From NCBI GenBank assembly GCA_014377905.1, contig JACMOQ010000414.1, positions 1 through 13,029 of the forward strand: a stretch of DNA of 13,029 nucleotides, read 5' to 3'. The position numbers and the translations under genes are program-made. This DNA is from Acetobacteraceae bacterium. GTDB lineage: Bacteria; Pseudomonadota; Alphaproteobacteria; Acetobacterales; Acetobacteraceae. Positions 6,520-13,029 of this stretch are shown in pieces. The notes below the pieces were generated by a model. That model worked only from the letters and a program-made list of their open reading frames with translations. It was not told where the DNA came from and made no database searches. How positions within the stretch are numbered: position 1 is the stretch's first letter; each line of letters opens with the position of its first letter.

Positions 6520-7932
6520 TTACGCCATCCCGGCAATCGGCGGTCGCCGCCCGCGCCATCCCGCCGCCGCTTCGTAGGCCGCGCCAACACGCAGCACCAA
6601 TGGGTCCTCGAACGGCCGGCCAACGATTTGCAACGCGATCGGCAAGTTATCCGCCGAAAACCCGCTGCACACCGAAAGTGCGGGGCTGCCTGTCAGGTTG
6701 AAGGCGCGGTTGAAAAACGCCCCGCCGAGCGTCCGGTCCGCGCCAAGCTTTTTCGCCACGTAGCGCGCGGTCGGGAACACCAGCACATCGACATCGCGCA
6801 TGGTCGCCGCCAGTTCCGCCACCAGGCGGCTCCGTTCGCGTTGTGCGTTGATGTAGTCCACCCCGCGCACAAACGCCCCGGCGGAGACACGTTGGCGAAA
6901 AATTGCGCCATAAAGTTCAGGGGTGTTGCGCAGATGATGTTCGTGGATCGAATAAGCCTCGGCGCGCGAAATCATCCCAGCCGCTGCGCCGTACGTCTGA
7001 AACGGCTCGATCGTGACATCAGCAACGATTGCGCCCAGATCACGGAGCACCTTCAATGCTTCCTCGGTCGCTGCGTGCACGTCCGCTTCGCACGCCATGT
7101 CGTTTTCATAGAAATGCCGCACCACGCCAACCCGCAGCCCCTTGATCGGCGATGACATGTCGGAGAAATCCAACGCCCCGACATCGGCGCTGCACGGATC
7201 AGCCGGATCATATCCCGCCAGCGTCTGCATCATCAGCGCGCAATCCGCCGCCGTCCAGCACATCGGTCCGGCATGGTCCAATCCGAACGACAAGGGCAGC
7301 ACACCGGCTTTGCTTACCAGCCCGTAGGTCGGCTTATGCCCGGCAATGCCGCACCATGCGGCCGGCCCGCGGATGGAGCCACCTGTATCCGACCCCATCG
7401 CCCCCAGCACCAACCCGGCAGCGACAGCCGCGGCCGAACCCGATGACGAGCCCGACGGATCGTGATCAGTGTTCCACGGATTACGCGCCGGTGGCCAAGG
7501 CAAATCAAAGCTGGTGCCACCAATGGCGAACTCCCATGTCGACAGTTTGCCGGTGAAGATCGCACCAGCATCGCTGAGTTTTTTTACCGTGGCCGCATCT
7601 TCGGTCGGCACATGGTTGCGGAACAAAGCCGAATGCCCGGTCGTTGCAATCCCAGCCGTGTTGTAGATGTCCTTCAAACCAATCGGAATACCATGCAGCG
7701 CGCCGCGATAGTTGCCGGCCATTATCTCGGCTTCCGCCGCTTTGGCCGCGGCCATGCCCTGATCTTCCAACACCAGAATATGGCTGTTGAGCTGCCCGTC
7801 CAGGGCTGCAATCCGCTTGAACGACGCTGTTGCCAGCTCCACCGGGGACAATTTCTTGTCCCGGATTAGCGCGCCGGCTTCTGCAATGGTGAGCAGCGCG
7901 ATATCGGTGCCGGCTTTGCTGATGCTGTCCAT
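6520..7932 (-). CDS. Amidase-signature hydrolase, second in operon
   Basis: Cytoplasmic serine hydrolase of the amidase signature family (relatives: GatA, AtzE, AtzF, fatty-acid amide hydrolase), which cleaves carboxamide C-N bonds. The Ser-cisSer-Lys triad is visible: Lys87 in GIPIGLKD, cis-Ser162 in PSGSSSGSAAA, and nucleophile Ser186 in GSDTGGSIRGPAA. The 24-residue spacing between the serines matches the family. At 470 residues the length is normal and there is no signal peptide. The ATG at 7932 lies 3 nt after the TGA of the upstream amidase (7938-7936), with AAAGG inside the upstream gene's end as a possible ribosome binding site, so the two are probably translationally coupled. It is clearly paralogous to its upstream neighbour: shared blocks include SFDLPWPPARNPW, CGIAG.KPTYGL and LDHAGPM.W. 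It lacks the C-terminal extension of the neighbour and ends soon after GWRGRRPP. Substrate unknown. It is not GatA of a tRNA amidotransferase, because no gatB is present and the partners differ. Confidence 0.9.
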   Translation of the reverse strand: MDSISKAGTDIALLTIAEAGALIRDKKLSPVELATASFKRIAALDGQLNSHILVLEDQGMAAAKAAEAEIMAGNYRGALHGIPIGLKDIYNTAGIATTGHSALFRNHVPTEDAATVKKLSDAGAIFTGKLSTWEFAIGGTSFDLPWPPARNPWNTDHDPSGSSSGSAAAVAAGLVLGAMGSDTGGSIRGPAAWCGIAGHKPTYGLVSKAGVLPLSFGLDHAGPMCWTAADCALMMQTLAGYDPADPCSADVGALDFSDMSSPIKGLRVGVVRHFYENDMACEADVHAATEEALKVLRDLGAIVADVTIEPFQTYGAAAGMISRAEAYSIHEHHLRNTPELYGAIFRQRVSAGAFVRGVDYINAQRERSRLVAELAATMRDVDVLVFPTARYVAKKLGADRTLGGAFFNRAFNLTGSPALSVCSGFSADNLPIALQIVGRPFEDPLVLRVGAAYEAAAGWRGRRPPIAGMA

Positions 7933-7935
7933 GGC

Positions 7936-9510
7936 TCAGACACCTTTCCGCAAGCTGAACACGTTGGCCGGTTCCACGACGTAGGACCGGTTGCTTTTCA
8001 ACGCGGAGGCGGTTGACGCAAGGTCGGCGACCACCTCGCCCAGCCCAGCCATATCGCTCGCCGGCAAATTTAATCCGGCCGCCGCCAAGCCTGTTGCAAG
8101 CCCAGCAGCAAGCCCGGGCGCAGGTGCGGCGAGGCTTGGGCGCGTGGTGCGGAATGGCGTCGCCTGCTCAAACGCATCGGCCACCTGGAATAATTTAGCC
8201 TCCTGGAACGGTTTGGCGGCGATTTGGATGGCGACCGGCAGGCCGCCCACGCCAAAGCCGGAACAGATTGCCATTGCCGGCCAGCCGAGCACGTTGAACG
8301 GCTGGGTAAAGCCGGGCTTGTCGGTGTTGGCCCAGAGCGGCATCCCATCGATGCGGGGCGCCTCGGCCTGGGCGCCGGCGGTAATCAAGATGTCGATGCC
8401 TTTGGTTGCCTGCGCCACGATTGTGCACAGCTCCAGCCGGCGGCGCAGCGCCTGGACATAATCCGCGCTCGTCATCAACGCACCCGACGCCAGCCGCATC
8501 CGCAGCCGTTCGCCATAGTCGTTAAAGCGGGTCTTCATCCACGGCTCATGCACCGCATAAGCTTCGGATATCAAAATAACGTAGCAGCAAGCCTGGAATT
8601 CGTAGAGCGACGGCAGCACCACATCGACAATTTCTGCCCCTTGCGCCTTCCAAATTCCCAAGGCTTCATCGATGCCTTTTTGAACCGCGTTCGACACTGG
8701 CGCATCGGTTTCGTGCCAGTGGCGCACCACGCCGATTTTCATTCCCTTGGCATCGCGCCCCAGCCCGGCCGAAAAATCCGGCACCGGCCGATTGGCGCTG
8801 GCGGGATCGGTTGGGTCATACCCAGCCATTGCTTGCAGCAGGATGGCGCAATCCTGCACGTTCCACGCCATCGGCCCGGCATGGTCGAGGCTTTGTGACA
8901 GCGGCAAAATGCCCACCCGCGAACACAGCCCATAAGTCGGCTTAATGCCCGCAATTCCGCATAGGGATGCCGGCCCACGGATCGACCCGCCGGTATCCGA
9001 TCCGGTGCCGCCCAGAATGAACCCTGCTGCCACCGCAGCCCCTGTCCCGCTTGACGATCCCGAGGTGAAATGATCGGGATGCCACGGATTGCGCGCCGGC
9101 GGCCACGGCAAATCGAAGCTTGGCCCGCCCATGGCGAATTCATGGGTGGCGAGCTTGCCCAGCATGGTGATGCCGGCATCGGCCAATTTACCAACCGTGA
9201 CTGCGTCTTCGGTCGGTACCCAGCCCTGCAGCAGCGCGGAATGCGCCGTGGTCGCTATCCCCTTGGTGCCATAAATGTCCTTGTGTGCAATCGGAATGCC
9301 ATCAAGCGGCCCACGCGCGTTGCCCGCCATGATCCGCGCTTCGGCAGCACGTGCGTCAGCCAGCGCCCGTTCTGGCGTGGTCGTGATAAACGCATTCAAC
9401 GTGCCGTCGAGTGCGGCAATCTTGTCGATGCAGGCCTGGGTCAGCTCTACCGGAGACAGCTTGTGTTCGGCGAATAATTTAGCCGCTTGGGCAATGGTCG
9501 GGGTTTCCAT
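7936..9510 (-). CDS. Amidase-signature hydrolase with GatC/AtzG-like C-terminal tail
   Basis: Second amidase-signature hydrolase, 524 residues, first of the tandem pair in transcription order. Triad: Lys77 in GIPIAHKD, cis-Ser152 in TSGSSSGTGAA, nucleophile Ser176 in GSDTGGSIRGPAS. The usual amidase core ends near residue 457 (ATPFRTTRP). It is followed by an Ala/Gly/Pro-rich linker (~458-477) and a tail at 478-524 that starts AGLNLPASDMAGLGE and ends VVEPANVFSLRKGV. That tail lines up with the stand-alone 67-aa protein encoded just upstream: AGL.L, then L.E ten residues on, then EP..(I/V)F about 37 residues after AGL. It is therefore probably a fused small subunit of the GatC/AtzG (DUF4089-like) kind. 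The ATG overlaps the upstream stop by one base (TGATG at 9512-9508), a typical coupling arrangement. The paralogue downstream lacks the tail. Substrate unknown; a small amide or peptide brought in by the divergent transporter is my inference. Confidence 0.9.
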   Translation of the reverse strand: METPTIAQAAKLFAEHKLSPVELTQACIDKIAALDGTLNAFITTTPERALADARAAEARIMAGNARGPLDGIPIAHKDIYGTKGIATTAHSALLQGWVPTEDAVTVGKLADAGITMLGKLATHEFAMGGPSFDLPWPPARNPWHPDHFTSGSSSGTGAAVAAGFILGGTGSDTGGSIRGPASLCGIAGIKPTYGLCSRVGILPLSQSLDHAGPMAWNVQDCAILLQAMAGYDPTDPASANRPVPDFSAGLGRDAKGMKIGVVRHWHETDAPVSNAVQKGIDEALGIWKAQGAEIVDVVLPSLYEFQACCYVILISEAYAVHEPWMKTRFNDYGERLRMRLASGALMTSADYVQALRRRLELCTIVAQATKGIDILITAGAQAEAPRIDGMPLWANTDKPGFTQPFNVLGWPAMAICSGFGVGGLPVAIQIAAKPFQEAKLFQVADAFEQATPFRTTRPSLAAPAPGLAAGLATGLAAAGLNLPASDMAGLGEVVADLASTASALKSNRSYVVEPANVFSLRKGV

Positions 9511-9713
9511 CAGATTTCTTCCGTGCCGAAAACATCAGGGCGGAAAATATGGCCAGGCTCGGCCTCGCGTCCGCGGCCATAAAGCCTGACACGTTCAAGC
9601 TGCGGCGCCATCAAGGCCCAGCCTTCATGCAACTGGTCGATTTCAGTGGATTTAAGTGACAGCCCGGCACGGCGTACCAGGGCATCCATATCTTCGCGGG
9701 GGGTGATTGGCAT
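9510..9713 (-). CDS. AtzG/GatC-like small amidase subunit (DUF4089-like)
   Basis: A 67-residue protein with the look of the AtzG-like family: an RRAGLSL motif near residues 14-20, an amphipathic helical middle containing L-x-E, and a C-terminal AEPGHIFRPDVF. AtzG is a GatC-like small subunit that AtzE needs as its partner in the cyanuric acid pathway, so this protein probably stabilises or activates the amidase encoded next to it. Supporting context: the stop overlaps the amidase start by one base (TGATG), and a GAGG ribosome binding site (9722-9725, minus strand) lies 8 nt before the ATG. It would be the first gene of the leftward operon. It has no catalytic motif, signal peptide or membrane segment. 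Family membership is judged from pattern only; the context makes it considerably safer. Confidence 0.8.
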   Translation of the reverse strand: MPITPREDMDALVRRAGLSLKSTEIDQLHEGWALMAPQLERVRLYGRGREAEPGHIFRPDVFGTEEI

Positions 9714-9918
9714 CAGGTTTGCCTCGGGTTAGGTGATTGCATGAGTGAAGCCCTTGCACTTGCCGTGCCACTAAGTGCTCAAATTTCAAGCGAATGATCG
9801 TTCTCGGCCTGCAATCCGGGGACGACCGATCTTGGCAGGCGATAACAGCATAAAAAAGACTCATTTAAAATCGAGCTCAAAAAATATTGCTCGTTTATAA
9901 TGCCTTAAAAACGCTCTT

Positions 9919-9937
9919 ATGACTATTTATTAGTCAT
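9919..9937. promoter_or_regulatory. Perfect palindrome, candidate operator
   Basis: ATGACTA-TTTAT-TAGTCAT is a perfect inverted repeat with 7-bp arms and a 5-bp spacer. It begins 18 bp after the TATAAT at 9896-9901, so it would overlap the start of a transcript from that promoter. Its symmetry fits a dimeric repressor or activator site (for example of GntR/FCD or similar type). No regulator gene lies in the window, so the protein is unknown. Confidence 0.5.
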
Positions 9938-10014
9938 TAATAATTTCGGGAGTCGCTGTTTGCTGATCTTCTGGTCTGGCATGTGTTTTGCAGTGCAGTG
10001 CAGCATCATTACCC

Positions 10015-10020
10015 AGAGGA
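10015..10020 (+). promoter_or_regulatory. Ribosome binding site that decides the binding-protein start
   Basis: AGAGGA lies 4 nt before the ATG at 10025 and 7 nt before the adjacent ATG at 10028. This favours one of these starts over the upstream in-frame start at 9983, which has no such site and would place extra residues before the signal peptide. Confidence 0.6.
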
Positions 10021-10024
10021 CGCG

Positions 10025-11635
10025 ATGATGCATCAAGCCAAACCCAGGTCCCAGCCCTTCAGCTTTAAATCCGCCGCCTTTGCCGGGGCCGTCGCGCTCG
10101 GGCTGCTCGCCGCCGCTCCCGCGACTGCGGGCGGGGTGCTGACCGTGGCGATGACCGCGAGCGATATCCCCGTTACCACCGGCACCCCCGACCAGGGCTT
10201 CGAAGGTTTCCGCTTTGTCGGCTGGAGCCTTTATGACGCGCTGGTCGGCTGGGACCTCAGCAAATTCGATGCGCCGTCAGACATCATTCCAGGCCTTGCG
10301 ACCTCCTGGGCGATCGATCCCGCCGACAAAAAGCGCTGGATTTTCAAACTCCGTGAAGGCGTGAAGTTCCACGACGGCTGCGCGTTCACCGCCGATGACG
10401 TGGTGTGGAACTATGCCCGGATGACCGACAACAAGTCCCCGCAATTTTTTACCCAGCAGTTCGCGCTTAATCGTGCCTACATGACCAACGTCGCCAATAT
10501 CGAAAAAGTGGATAATTTTACCGTCGCGATTACCACGAATTTCGTTGAAAGCCTGTTCCCTTACACGATGTCCTACGTGCCGATGATCAGCCGCTGCCGG
10601 GCCGAGGCGCTGAAATACGACTGGACCGCCTATGCCGCGGCGCCGTCGGGCACCGGTCCCTATCGTTTCGACCGCATGGTGCCGCGCGAAAGACTCGAAC
10701 TCGTGCCCAACAAGGAATACTGGAACCCCAAGCGGGTGCCAAAACAGGACCGGATGATCCTCATCCCGATGCCGGAACCGGCAACCAGGGTTGCAGCCCT
10801 GCTGTCCGGCCAGGTGAATTTCGTTGAGGCGCCGCCGCCCGACAGCATGCCCCGCCTCAAAGCTGGCGGCATGAAGATCGTTACTAATGTCTATCCACAT
10901 AATTGGCCGTTTACGTTGAATTTCGAAAAAGGCCCGTTCACCGATCTGCGGGTGCGACAGGCCGCCAACCACGCGCTCAACCGCGCAGATTTCGTCGAAT
11001 TATTGGGCGGCATGGCAACCGAAGAATATGCGATGGTGCCACCCAACATGCCTTATTACGGCAATCCGAAAAAATACGAGTTCGATACGAAAAAGGCAAC
11101 AGCCCTCCTTAAGGAAGCCAAGTGCTACCCGTGCGCGATAACATTGGCGATCTCGACATCAGGCTCAGGCCAAATGCAGCCCTTGCCGATGAATGATTTG
11201 CTGAAAACCCAGTTGGAACAGGCCGGGTTCAAGGTCAACTTCCAGGTGATGGACTGGAACGCGATGCTGCAAATTTTCCGCGGTGGTGTGGAAAAATTCC
11301 CCGATGTTCACGGCGTGAACGGCAGTCGCGCACTGACCGATCCGGTTATTGCGGTGATCAAGCCCGTCGGCAAGGCCTATTGGTCACCCGCTGGGTCCAA
11401 TTGGGGGCATTTCTACTCCGATCAAACCGAAAAGCTGGTCGGCGAGATCTTCAACGAGTTCGACGACGTCAAACGCATGGCGCTGCTGACCAGGTTGCAT
11501 GAAGTCGAAAGCGAAATGGCGTTGATGATCTACGTCGTCCACGACATCAATCCGCGGGCCTTGTCCCCCAAGATCAAAGGCTTCGTGCAAGCCCAGCATT
11601 GGTTCCAGGACATGACGCCGATTTCGGTGGAGTAA
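10025..11635 (+). CDS. ABC transporter substrate-binding protein, family 5 (peptide/nickel type)
   Basis: Periplasmic solute-binding protein of the SBP_bac_5 family that captures peptides or similar solutes and delivers them to the permeases encoded next. Residues 1-35 form a Sec signal peptide: basic N-region, hydrophobic FAGAVALGLLAAA, and an ATA cleavage site before GG. The mature protein, about 500 residues, shows the family pattern: LYDALVGWD, then LATSWAIDP, then FKLREGVKFHDG..FTADDVVW. A later region has the usual VRQAANHALNR segment, where the family places its solute-contacting lobe. There is no lipobox, so it should be soluble. Four cysteines in the mature part (in HDGCAFT, SRCRAE and CYPC) could form disulfides. 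It is the first gene of the rightward operon; the stop is 7 nt before dppB-like. The starts at 10025 and 10028 are nearly equivalent. Family calls do not fix the ligand: relatives bind peptides, nickel, opines or amides. Confidence 0.92.
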   Translation: MMHQAKPRSQPFSFKSAAFAGAVALGLLAAAPATAGGVLTVAMTASDIPVTTGTPDQGFEGFRFVGWSLYDALVGWDLSKFDAPSDIIPGLATSWAIDPADKKRWIFKLREGVKFHDGCAFTADDVVWNYARMTDNKSPQFFTQQFALNRAYMTNVANIEKVDNFTVAITTNFVESLFPYTMSYVPMISRCRAEALKYDWTAYAAAPSGTGPYRFDRMVPRERLELVPNKEYWNPKRVPKQDRMILIPMPEPATRVAALLSGQVNFVEAPPPDSMPRLKAGGMKIVTNVYPHNWPFTLNFEKGPFTDLRVRQAANHALNRADFVELLGGMATEEYAMVPPNMPYYGNPKKYEFDTKKATALLKEAKCYPCAITLAISTSGSGQMQPLPMNDLLKTQLEQAGFKVNFQVMDWNAMLQIFRGGVEKFPDVHGVNGSRALTDPVIAVIKPVGKAYWSPAGSNWGHFYSDQTEKLVGEIFNEFDDVKRMALLTRLHEVESEMALMIYVVHDINPRALSPKIKGFVQAQHWFQDMTPISVE

Positions 11636-11642
11636 TAAATCG

Positions 11643-12599
11643 ATGTTGTTCTTGATCTTGCGACGCCTCGCCTATGCCGCCCCGATCGCACTCGGCGTCA
11701 GCATTGTCTGCTTTTCTCTGGTGTATCTCGCACCGGGGGACCCGTTGCAAACCGTGCTGCCGGCCGATGCGACGGCTGAGGTGATCGAACTGATTAAGCA
11801 TGAATATGGCTTTGATAAACCAATCCCCGTGCAATACGGCATCTGGCTGTGGCATGTCTTGCAGGGGGATTTCGGGGTCTCAATCGGATCGCGCCGGCCG
11901 GTGCTGCTCGACGTGCTGGGCTCGTTGCGCAACACGTTGATCCTCACCAGCTTCGCAATACCGATTGCATTCTCCATCGGCTACACGCTCGGCGCGGTCG
12001 CCGGATGCTTTCCCGGCAGATGGCTCGACCGTGTGGTGACCGGCTTTGCAGTCATGGGGGTGAGCGTGCCGAACTACTGGCTCGGCATCGTCATGGTCAT
12101 TGTCTTCGCGGTCGAACTCGCCTGGCTGCCGGCGACCGGTATGGGGCCGCGCGGATCGGATGTGTTCAGCGTCTTCAGTCTTGACGATCTGCGTTACATG
12201 GTGATGCCGGTCTTTACCTTGTCGATGGTACCGATCGGGATAATCGCGCGCAGCACCCGGGCGGCGGTGGCGGAAATCCGTGGCCAGGACTTCGTTATCA
12301 CCCTGCGCGCCAAGGGCCTGACCGAACCGGCGATCATCCGTCACGTCCTGAAGAATGCCATGCCGCAGGTGCTCGCGGTCATGGGGTTGCAATTCGGCTA
12401 TCTGATGGGCGGGTCGATCCTGATTGAAACCGTCTTCACCTGGCCGGGCAGCGGGTTCCTGCTCGCCAAGGCGATCATCACCCGTGACATCCCGGTGCTG
12501 CAAGGGGCAATCCTGCTGCTGTCGATGGTGTTTGTTGCAACCAATCTGGTGGTGGATTTGCTGCAATCCGCCATCGACCCGCGCATCCGGCGCGGCTGA
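11643..12599 (+). CDS. ABC transporter permease, DppB/OppB type
   Basis: Inner-membrane permease of 318 residues, the length expected for DppB/OppB proteins. It starts with a membrane helix (YAAPIALGVSIVCFSLVYL) followed by the characteristic LAPGDP. A periplasmic segment with YGFDKPIPVQYGIWL and GDFGVSI comes next, then five further hydrophobic helices. The cytoplasmic EAA loop that docks on the ATPase is at about residues 213-245 (LRAKGLTEPAIIRHVLKNAM). The ATG at 11643 is 7 nt after the binding-protein stop, with GGAG at 11629-11632 as a rather distant ribosome binding site, so it is probably translationally coupled. It would pair with the permease downstream and with ATPase subunits beyond the window. 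Confidence 0.93.
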   Translation: MLFLILRRLAYAAPIALGVSIVCFSLVYLAPGDPLQTVLPADATAEVIELIKHEYGFDKPIPVQYGIWLWHVLQGDFGVSIGSRRPVLLDVLGSLRNTLILTSFAIPIAFSIGYTLGAVAGCFPGRWLDRVVTGFAVMGVSVPNYWLGIVMVIVFAVELAWLPATGMGPRGSDVFSVFSLDDLRYMVMPVFTLSMVPIGIIARSTRAAVAEIRGQDFVITLRAKGLTEPAIIRHVLKNAMPQVLAVMGLQFGYLMGGSILIETVFTWPGSGFLLAKAIITRDIPVLQGAILLLSMVFVATNLVVDLLQSAIDPRIRRG

Positions 12600-12612
12600 G
12601 GAGGTATCAGCT

Positions 12613-13029
12613 ATGGTCCAGACAATCACTGCGACCGACCCAGCCGATTTCGAGTCCGACGTACTGCCGGCAACAGTGGTGCGGAGCTACTGGCAAAGCG
12701 TCGGTTACCGCCTGCGCCACGATCCGGTAACGCTGGTTTTCGGCGTGATCGTAATCGGCATCATCCTGTCGGCGATTTTCGCCCCGCTTGTGGCGCCGTT
12801 CGATCCCTATAAGGAAAGCGTCATCGGGCGATTGAAGCCATTCGGATGGCGCAATCATTTGATCGGCACCGATGAGTTGGGCCGCGATCTGCTGTCGCGG
12901 ATTATCTATGGCGGGCGGATATCTCTGTTCATGGGCCTGGTGCCGGTAGTGATCGCGACCATCCTGGGCGGCACGTTGGGCATTGTGGCAGGTTTTGGCG
13001 GCCGCCGCGTCAACACTGCCATCATGCGC
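12613..13029 (+). CDS. ABC transporter permease, DppC/OppC type, 3' end outside the window
   Basis: First 139 residues of the second permease of the transporter. After a ~30-residue cytoplasmic N-terminus and YRLRHDPVTL comes the first membrane helix (LVFGVIVIGIILSAIFAPLV) and then APFDPY. Next is the hallmark LIGTDELGRDLLSRIIYGGR of DppC/OppC proteins and the start of the second helix. The start is well supported: AGGAGG at 12599-12604, partly within the upstream stop, sits 8 nt before the ATG. The frame is open to the last base, so the EAA loop is not visible. ATPase genes probably follow. Confidence 0.93.
   Translation, partial: MVQTITATDPADFESDVLPATVVRSYWQSVGYRLRHDPVTLVFGVIVIGIILSAIFAPLVAPFDPYKESVIGRLKPFGWRNHLIGTDELGRDLLSRIIYGGRISLFMGLVPVVIATILGGTLGIVAGFGGRRVNTAIMR

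Larger units (their letters stand above)
9714..10024. promoter_or_regulatory. Divergent intergenic control region
   Basis: About 310 bp separate the leftward amidase operon from the rightward transporter operon, with no gene inside. The part from ~9845 to 9950 is much more AT-rich than its surroundings. It contains a TATAAT at 9896-9901 in rightward orientation, about 125 bp before the binding-protein gene. I find no good -35 hexamer at the usual 16-18 bp spacing, so the promoter may need an activator. The palindrome listed separately lies just downstream. No convincing leftward -10 element stands out. Confidence 0.5.

Noticed and set aside
8224..8898. 224-codon plus-strand open frame opposite the first amidase
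   Set aside because: His/Arg-rich shadow of a well-conserved gene on the other strand.
9652..9864. 70-codon minus-strand frame overlapping the small amidase subunit gene
   Set aside because: No family resemblance; the overlapping frame at 9510-9713 has a ribosome binding site, coupling and AtzG-like motifs.
11880..12629. 249-codon minus-strand open frame opposite the permease
   Set aside because: Antisense shadow of DppB-type sequence; composition dominated by Arg, His, Asp and Gln, no motifs.
1..13029. CRISPR array, tRNA or rRNA
   Set aside because: No spaced direct repeats of CRISPR type, tRNA-like cloverleaf or rRNA core sequence noticed on either strand; the 21-bp array is too short-period and degenerate.

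Overview
The window is GC-rich bacterial chromosome, most likely from an alphaproteobacterium. Acetobacteraceae or a related soil/plant-associated group is my guess from protein style and codon use, since there is no rRNA or other phylogenetic marker. Two intact functional blocks are separated by wreckage from mobile elements.

Region 1 (1-1246): the 3' part of a membrane PAP2-family phosphatase gene runs directly into a broken IS21-family element. The istA transposase relic on the minus strand has lost the middle of the gene and carries a one-base frameshift. Its outer end still shows the repeated terminal motifs typical of IS21 elements. The last ~10 codons of the phosphatase appear to be read out of the IS.

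Region 2 (1419-5411): one very large orphan sensor protein of about 1330 residues. It looks like two hybrid histidine kinases in series: PAS-like, GAF-like, HisKA, HATPase, REC, then PAS, coiled coil, HisKA, HATPase, REC.

Region 3 (5412-6519): about 1.1 kb without an intact gene, but not featureless. From left to right it holds six exactly phased copies of a 21-bp repeat; a cluster of CCTGTT/AACAGG inverted motifs; a plus-strand fragment that reads like a Calx-beta repeat broken by a stop; and a minus-strand relic of a phage terminase large subunit C-terminus, with two compensating frameshifts and a nonsense codon. It looks like a graveyard of old insertions.

Region 4 (6520-13029): two divergent operons that probably form one uptake-and-hydrolysis system. 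Leftward: a 67-aa AtzG/GatC-like small subunit, then two tandem paralogous amidase-signature hydrolases. Rightward: a secreted family 5 substrate-binding protein and two Dpp/Opp-type permeases, the second cut by the window edge. They share a ~310-bp AT-rich intergenic region with a perfect 7-5-7 palindrome. The inferred role is import of a small peptide or amide and its cytoplasmic hydrolysis; the substrate cannot be read from the sequence. The most novel point is that the first amidase ends in a ~47-residue tail resembling the stand-alone small subunit. This suggests an ancestral order small subunit-amidase-small subunit-amidase in which the second small subunit became fused to the first amidase.
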